NCBI RefSeq assembly: GCF_963678635.1 | Contig: NC_087070.1 | Location: forward strand, 10,946,539-11,010,538 | DNA: 64,000 nt | Direction: 5' to 3' | Source of the DNA: Symsagittifera roscoffensis | Taxonomy: Eukaryota; Xenacoelomorpha; Acoela; Convolutidae | Part shown: in pieces, positions 57,661 through 64,000 of the stretch | Position numbering within the stretch: the first letter of the stretch is position 1 | How the letters are laid out: each line of letters begins with the position of its first letter | Notes under the pieces: model-generated | What the model saw: only the letters and a program-made list of their open reading frames with translations | What the model was told of the DNA's origin: nothing | Databases searched by the model: none | Translations under genes and position numbers: made by a program

Positions 57661-60204
57661 TGATTTGTGCCTCCTGCGAAATTTGCTTACAATTCACAAA
57701 ATGCACAGTTTGGCCTCGTAATGTTAGTGTTTTCAAATTTGTATTTGTTCGCTTCCTCATTTTACTAGATAGTTTTAATGAAATAAAATTGTGAAAAAGT
57801 AAGCAATTCCCTTGAAACTAGTTTTTTTTGCTATTCTCTTAAAATTGAAAAACAATAGAATTTACTGTTCCTAAATTATTTCTAAAATTTCTTTCTCCTT
57901 TCTCATCATCAATTGAGTATTTAGGAATTCGTCATCAACAACCCGCTATCTCTTAAATTTTTCATAACTTCACTTAACTGTATCTCTTTTACAAAAAACG
58001 TTCCGTTTATCAAGACTTGAATCAGGGGATTTCGTATTTTTTGTGTGACTTGATAAACAAAAAAATATATATATTTTAGTTCTTCTTTTTCAGTTTCATC
58101 ATTAGGTGACATCTTTGATTCAATTTCTCCTCGAGATGACTTGATTCTTTATTAATTTAGTTTGTGTTTCCGATCGAAGAAGAAATGGTGGCTCTAGGTT
58201 TTTTGCTATATCATGAGCAAATGTTTGATTACTATTCTTCTTTGGAACTTTTTGTTCAATTTCTTGCTTTTTTAAGCACACAGAATTTTCACGAGCCAGC
58301 GAGTTTTTTTCCAGATTTTTTTTGTTATTATTTCGACATTTTTGTATGAAAAACATCAATGAATCTAAAGAAGGATAAATTTAGGCCAATTCATTATTTC
58401 ACACTCCATTTATCTTTAGTAATATCAATAACTAGAAGTTCGCATATCTCCTTCCAACCATAATTACTCAAATTCTTCAATTCTTTGAAGGACCAATGTA
58501 TTGTAGCTTTATGACTACAAAATTGTTAACACTACTACGGTTTTCTGTGGTTGAAAAATATTTTTTAAAAGGATTGCATATAACAGTTTGTCTAGGTTAG
58601 TCAGAGTCATCTTCAGAATCTAATGAACAATTTTTTCCTCGATGTTTTCTTCTTTTAGACTATGCTTTTTCTTATATTATCTGAGTTCATTTTATTTAGG
58701 TTAATGAAAAATACTTTTGAGCTAAGATCCATTTTTTCTAGATGTGTTAAGTTTTCTTATAGGCTATTGTATTTTACAAGTTAGGGTCCCTGTAAAATTT
58801 TTTGTGGGACGACGTGATTAACAAAACGTGATTCGACTAAAAGAAAACTTCATCGCTTTTAGAATCTTGATTTTCATTGAAAATTGTTCAGTAGCATAAG
58901 GACTTGTGTCAGAAGTTTTTTTTCTTTGAGTAGTTTACGTGTCATTTTAGTCATTGCTGACTTCTTCTCTTTAAAAAAAGGATGTTTTTGCCATCAGAAG
59001 TTTTACTTAGTAGCGGATGCTTCTGAAAGTCTGGACTTTTTAATGCATGATTTTTCCTAAAAAACTTTCAAAGTTAATTAGTTTAATTGGATCTAACATA
59101 TAGAAAATAATTATATATCTTAATTTGTTTGTTTTATCTACATATTCGACGACATTAATCAGAAGAATAAATCAAGTTGAAAATTTTTCTAAGAGTTTAA
59201 AATAACATTAGTTCCAAAAACCACATTTCTTTGATTTTTTTCCTTGGTGTTATGATTTTTAATATCTTCTTTATGTACTTCTACGTTTATTTCTCGTATA
59301 ATCTGAAAACATTGTTGAGTTGGGATCCAATTTTGTAGGTATGTTAATTTTTCTTTCAAAGTGTTTTAAGCTATAAATTGGCTTTCTGTAAAAAAATTGT
59401 GACGTGATAACCAAAATACAGACCAAATTTTTGTGCTTCTAAACTTTTCCAATAGGCGACATCTTAATAGTTCCTGGTTCACATTCTTTGAGTTGCATCA
59501 TTATTGAAGAAAAAATTTTTCAAAACTTATTTTGCCATCAATATTGAAAGTTTTAATAGATGTTTTTTTTACCAATTGTCTTCAAGTAATATGCACCTTC
59601 CGTTATCAGAAATGCTTTCCCCTTTTCAAACGGATTTTTTTTGAAATATAATTTTAATTATGTATTTTGAAGAGAAATTTATAAACAATCATTGATGTTA
59701 CTGGAAACCTATGATCACCATTGTTTATCAACAATGAATTAAAGAAAATTTCTTCGCGTGTAGAAATTGCAATTCAGGGAAAATTTGTTCAGTAATTTGA
59801 AGATTTGTATCGAAAAATTTTCCTTGTTTAATTCATCTGTTATGTATTTCATTGATTACTTATTATTCTCTAGAGAAAGGAGTTTTGCCTATGTAAACCC
59901 TCTACAGTAGCTGATGCTTTTGGAAATCTTGACTGATTTCCTTGAAGGATGATTTTTCTCTAAAATTTTCCAAGCGCGCTCAATTAGTTTAACATGATCT
60001 AATATCAGAAAAGATATTCAAATATTTCGTTGTTTCAAGTTGTTTCTTCGTTAAACATAAATAAAAATATCAATGCACAAATTATAAACAAATCATGATT
60101 TTGATCTATATGATGAATCTGTGGTTTTATCGACCAATTAAGTCATAAATTATTGTATGATATATAGTTTTATAGTGATATAGAGACTGATGCTAACTTC
60201 TCGG

Positions 60205-60345
60205 GTTGACCAAAACTTCTTATCATACAATTTCCATATATGAGAAACTTCTTGTCATACAATTTAATACAATTCCATACGTACAGAAAATTGTATGAAA
60301 ACTCTATGATAAGCATTTTTTCATATAAGAAAATTGTATGATAGA
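60205..60345. repeat. CATACAATT hairpin repeat (foldback MITE-like)
   Basis: Flanked by CGGGTTGACC on the left. TTATCATACAATTTCCATAT and GAAAATTGTATGAAAACT... TATGATAAGCA form inverted arms; an inner copy (TTGTCATACAATTTAATACA) makes the structure nested. Same family as 60,901-60,945 and 61,040-61,140. Confidence 0.65.
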
Positions 60346-60894
60346 TGTTTTCCCATAAACAAAAAATTTTGATTTTTTCTTTCTAAATTTAGTTTCTGAA
60401 AAATTTTCGGTTGTAGTTGCAACTGAACACAAGTGACAAAGACCTTGGTTACTCAAAACACCAAAGGTTGGACGGTCTTGCATTTACAATGCATAGAAAA
60501 CGACCTGATTTTGGCTGTCTTTCACAATTGATATAACAAAAGTAACAAACTTTTATTTTTTGGCAAAATTTTTTAATGATGATTATATTAAATTTTTGAA
60601 TTTTCAAATTATCAGACATTGATCAAGGCGTACAATAACACCCCATACAAAAGAAAGAGGAATTTTCAGCGTTTTTGAAAAAAAGAAATTAAGTGAAAAG
60701 AAAAAATGAAGCCAATTTTATTGTATCCAGGACTACGTTATGCACACAAAATTTTAAATTTTGCATGCAAAATTTTTTTTGAAAAATGTTTGTTTGCGTA
60801 CGAAAATCGATTTGCGGTTGAAAAAAAAAACAAAAAAAATTTTGGGCTAAATTTTCAAAACAACTTGAAAAATTTTTTGTGTCGCCACCAAAAA

Positions 60895-61145
60895 AAAGTC
60901 AGTCATACAATTTCCATATATGGGAATTGTATGATCAGCATTTTTTCAAAAAACGAAAACCTCAGTTTTTTGTTATCACCAGATTGTTTTATTAGAATCA
61001 AACAGCCACAGAAATGAGTTAATACCAGTTTTCAACCATTTTTAGAAATTGTATGAAAATTGTATGACAAGCATTTTCCCACACACTTGATGTATGGAAT
61101 TGTATGATAAGCATTTTCGGTGTATGGAGGTCAACCCGGGTTATT
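60895..61145. repeat. Further CATACAATT hairpin repeats
   Basis: 60,901-60,934 is a near-perfect hairpin: TCATACAATTTCC / GGGAATTGTATGA around ATATA. 61,040-61,140 carries two copies of AATTGTATGAyAAGCATTTT and ends in TGTATGGAGGTCAACCCGGG, an end motif also seen at 32,920-32,940. Confidence 0.65.
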
Positions 61146-62499
61146 AAATCTCTATCTAGACCCTTTATTTGTTGATTTTTAGGATTTAAACAAAAAGCCT
61201 CTTGATTTGGATTTTTCTCCCCTGTCAAAAAAGTTCAAGAAGAGCTCAAAAAGTTTCCGGAACTTCATGTTTCTAACTACTTTGTAAAATACTTTCTCAC
61301 TTTTGATCTTCATTGAAAATTTCAGGAGTTGTATCATCAACGTTTCGGTGTCTTTTAAGCAAATCATAACCCCAATTAATAGTTTTACCATTAAAATAAA
61401 ACTTCACTTTGTCAGGACTTGTACTTGGGGTCTCTGTAATTTTTTTTTGAGTGACTTGTTGAACAAATTATAAATAGCATCATCGTTTTCTGAGTTTCTT
61501 CAATAGGTGACATTTTCAAAGTACCTTATTTTCAACTTCTGTGTTGAATCATAACTAAAGCTTTTATATTAATACACATATACAATCAGCTTTTGAAAAT
61601 CTTTATCAATACTTACTAATTTTTTTAGATATCAATTGTCTCTATTCGTTATTAAGGTATTAGAATTTTTTGCAGTTATCTACTGAAAAAATCAATTTCA
61701 CTAATTGTATGAATAAAAAGATGTAAACATTCATTGATTCTACTGCAAATCCTCAATCCTCAACCCCTATTGGCTCAAAGAAAACTTTTTTGTCGAAAAA
61801 AACTTGCATTTCAATGAAATTGTGTTTCGCAGCTTTAAGTCTTTGACGGAAAAATATTTCCTTGACTTTGTGATATTATTTTTTAGTTATTGATAACTTC
61901 TTTTTCAATAGAAAAGAAAATTTTGACTGTAAGGCTGATTGTTATGGTAGTGTTGACTTATTTCCTGATACGTTTTCTTCCTAAAAATTTTTTTCCAAGA
62001 GTTCAATTCGTTTGCACTCTAATCATGCCTTGTTTTTTCATCTCTTGTATCTCTTTTTTTGGAGATTTCTGATAAAATGCTTTTTTGGGGTTTAGAAAGG
62101 TAATCTTAAAAAAATACCCGGGTTTAATTACATATCACTTTCACAATTGACATTATATCATTTGTAATCATAAAATTTTTAACGTTAATTAGTAGCTTTT
62201 TAGTTTCATGATTTTTTTTTCAACTCAAAATCTTCACTTCTTCTTTCAGAAAATTCTCAATGTCAAAAATTGCTTCGCATACTCTCGCGTGGAGTTACTT
62301 TTAAATCGACGTTCTTTCTCTTCGAACTATTTTAAATATTCATTAGATTATAATGGTCAAATCAATTGCTTCTTTCTGTATTTTCAATGGTTTACTTCGT
62401 GCTTCCAACACAATTTAACTGCTTAAGCTGCTTTGAACAAAAATTTATTTGATACGAAAGTAACGGAATATTTGTGCTCGGGGTGCGTTTTTTTTCTTC

Positions 62500-62960
62500 A
62501 GACAAATTTCGACTTTTTAACTGGCCATTTTTGACGCAATTGTTTTTTAAATCGTTCGAAAGGTATTGTTCTCCCGAGCTCAAATTTGAAAAGTTATTTC
62601 ACCTGTGATCATTTTTCGAAAATTTACGGGGACTTAAAAATTGCCATTTAAGCCAATTTTGGACAATTAGCGCGTGATATATTTCGCGCTATTAACGCGT
62701 AAGCGGAGATTTAATATGTCTTAGAAATTGTTCCAAATTGGTTATAAGAAGTTTATTTGCCATAATTGGTTTGTTACAAGGAGCGAAATCTATCCTTTTA
62801 TACTTTAAATGGCGTGTGGGGGGATGCTTTTCAAAAAAAATTTCAGACTTTAGATTTTTTTTTTCATTTTGTTTCAATTCAATAATTTTTTTATTGTTAT
62901 TGCTGCTTCATAAACCTTAAAAACAGTCCGAACATTCAGGGCTTTGCCTTGATACAAGCT
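62500..62960. repeat. Dispersed sequence shared with 46-48 kb
   Basis: Three short matches occur in both places in the same order: ACAAATTTCGACTTTTT (62,501; 46,085), a GATATATTTCGC/T...GCGTAAG segment (62,678-62,704; 46,248-46,276) and GAACATTCAGGGCTTTGCC (62,930-62,948; 47,929-47,947). Spacing differs in the third, so these may be two repeats or one interrupted one. Confidence 0.5.
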
Positions 62961-63641
62961 ATCTTGTTTTGATTATGTAGACATTTTCTGATATGAAATT
63001 ACATCAACGAACTTCAAAAATGAATATAATTTCGTCGGGCCAAATTTATGTCTCCCACTCAATTTATTTCGAGTAGTATCAATGAAAATCCGATTCTCGC
63101 TTCCAAGCCAATTTCCGTATTGTTTTTGATTTTCTTGTATGACATATTCACTGAAGTTTTCGCACTTTAAATACTGCTGACCTTACTAGATTTTTCTGGA
63201 ATGAAAAGTTCTGGGCTTTTTCTGGTATGACTATTCCTTGATATATTCATCTCTTATAGCATGCTTCATTTCTTCTATCATTTAATTCCTGAAATATCTA
63301 AAATTTTGTTTGATTTGGGATCCATTCTCTGGATACTTTAAACTTTCTATTGTTTTCTTTTCAAATTGATTATCAAAAATCTCAAATACTTTATCATTAA
63401 AAGTTTCTGAAGCTAAGAAATCTACGCCCTCAAAATTTTTTGCCATTTGGTTTTTATCATGTTTTTGCTAGTGAAATTTGCCGAGTTTATTGACTTCAAA
63501 ACTTAGTTGTGTAAATTGTATAATGATTATTGGTTTGATAATTGGTTACGCTACGTAGCTTAGTTAGATACCCAGTATCAGTTTAGTATTTTAACGATTT
63601 GTCTTTAAACTGAGAGTTTAACGGCAAGGAAATTGTTACAT

Positions 63642-64000
63642 CTAACATTGATGTAAATAAACAAGAGAGTGACCACGATCAATGTGGCGCTCGACATAAA
63701 CCGCTGAATGACCTTGACTAAGATTAATGAAATAAACTGCAGAATTTCTGCACAAAAGACATGTTGGTAACGAGGTACCGAAGGGGCAAGTAAATTGAGC
63801 CTCGGACGAGCTAGGCGCCGAAATGGTGTTCGTGGCAGCAGTTGTGCTAGGCAGCTGAGCAAGGGAATCGGACGGCCTTAAGAACTTGACTGGTGGAGAA
63901 TCTTCCAACAACTGAGGACATGCCGTGACTGCAGTTGATTCTTTCAGCACTTGGGGATGACTTGATCCTGAAGAGCCCTCACTGGACGAGTCTTCCGTGA
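63642..64000 (-). CDS. Partial Ser-rich ORF at the right edge (candidate exon)
   Basis: On the minus strand the frame is open from the window edge to a stop at 63,642 (about 118 codons). It begins Ser/Glu/Gly-rich (TEDSSSEGSSGSSHPQ), continues with PPVKFLRPSDSLAQLP and ends with a Cys/His-rich stretch containing TCLLCRNSAVYF and RHIDRGHSLV. The C-x2-C and H-x4-H pairs could form a zinc finger, but spacing is not classical C2H2. Base composition is near balanced, unlike the neighbouring AT-rich DNA, which supports coding origin. It could equally be the end of another retroelement gag. Family not recognised. Confidence 0.4.
   Translation of the reverse strand, partial: TEDSSSEGSSGSSHPQVLKESTAVTACPQLLEDSPPVKFLRPSDSLAQLPSTTAATNTISAPSSSEAQFTCPFGTSLPTCLLCRNSAVYFINLSQGHSAVYVERHIDRGHSLVYLHQC

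Larger units (their letters stand above)
55640..63640. other. AT-rich intergenic or intronic DNA with dispersed repeats
   Basis: About 8 kb without a gene I can support. Includes the GGATTCC palindrome cluster (57,323-57,660), CATACAATT hairpin repeats (60,205-61,145), a CACAGTTTGGCCTCGTAATG end (57,704-57,723), and segments shared with the 46-48 kb region. Short frames such as 60,706-61,017 are unrecognised and A/T-biased. Confidence 0.5.

Noticed and set aside
61890-62072. Small membrane protein, 60 codons
   Set aside because: F/L/I content follows from T-rich DNA; many similar frames occur by chance in this region.

Overview
This is eukaryotic, almost certainly invertebrate, DNA. It is AT-rich with long homopolymer runs. 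It has no prokaryotic-style operons, and the only host-gene signal is split by introns: two exons of a C-type lectin-like domain, with a polypyrimidine-AG acceptor and matching phases. Recognisable coding matter is otherwise the wreckage of LTR retrotransposons (one BEL/Pao on the minus strand, three Ty3/gypsy-like on the plus strand, plus an integrase fragment). None has an intact frame. I cannot name the species.

Layout. 1-8,975: a dense array of roughly 60-80 bp monomers, each with a short inverted repeat around a TTCGACAAT-like loop. Higher-order copies include a visually exact 1,191-bp tandem duplication. About 8,976-18,837: a decayed BEL/Pao element reading right to left (gag, protease, RT, RNase H, integrase), with a tRNA-like SINE candidate in its pre-RT region, a 1.8-kb tandem duplication of its leader and gag start, and an upstream 131-codon ORF that looks CARD-like by eye. 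18,838-20,370: the array resumes, then flips orientation near 18,990. 20,470-24,306: C-type lectin-like exons with a 561-bp TIR element (8-bp target duplication) in the intron.

25,558-32,365: gypsy-like element 1, with a long N/Q/T-rich frame upstream of the capsid-like region; it ends in an inverted self-copy. 34,150-38,650: gypsy-like element 2, with a CCAAT/TATA-rich segment between RNase H and integrase, then a 200-base assembly gap. 41,750-42,800: a gypsy integrase fragment split by a 429-bp hAT-type MITE with a perfect 8-bp target duplication. 44,312-44,441: a degenerate paralogue of the lectin exon on the minus strand. 49,885-55,629: gypsy-like element 3 with remnants of both LTRs.

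The rest is AT-rich non-coding DNA seeded with at least three families of short foldback or TIR repeats and a cluster of GCGGATTCCGC palindromes. A Ser-rich open frame runs off the right edge. The most unusual features are the hairpin satellite with apparent compensatory stem changes and an orientation switch, the CARD-like ORF tied to the BEL element, the two MITEs with clean 8-bp duplications, and the promoter-like insert in element 2. All reading is by eye; no alignment or database search was run.
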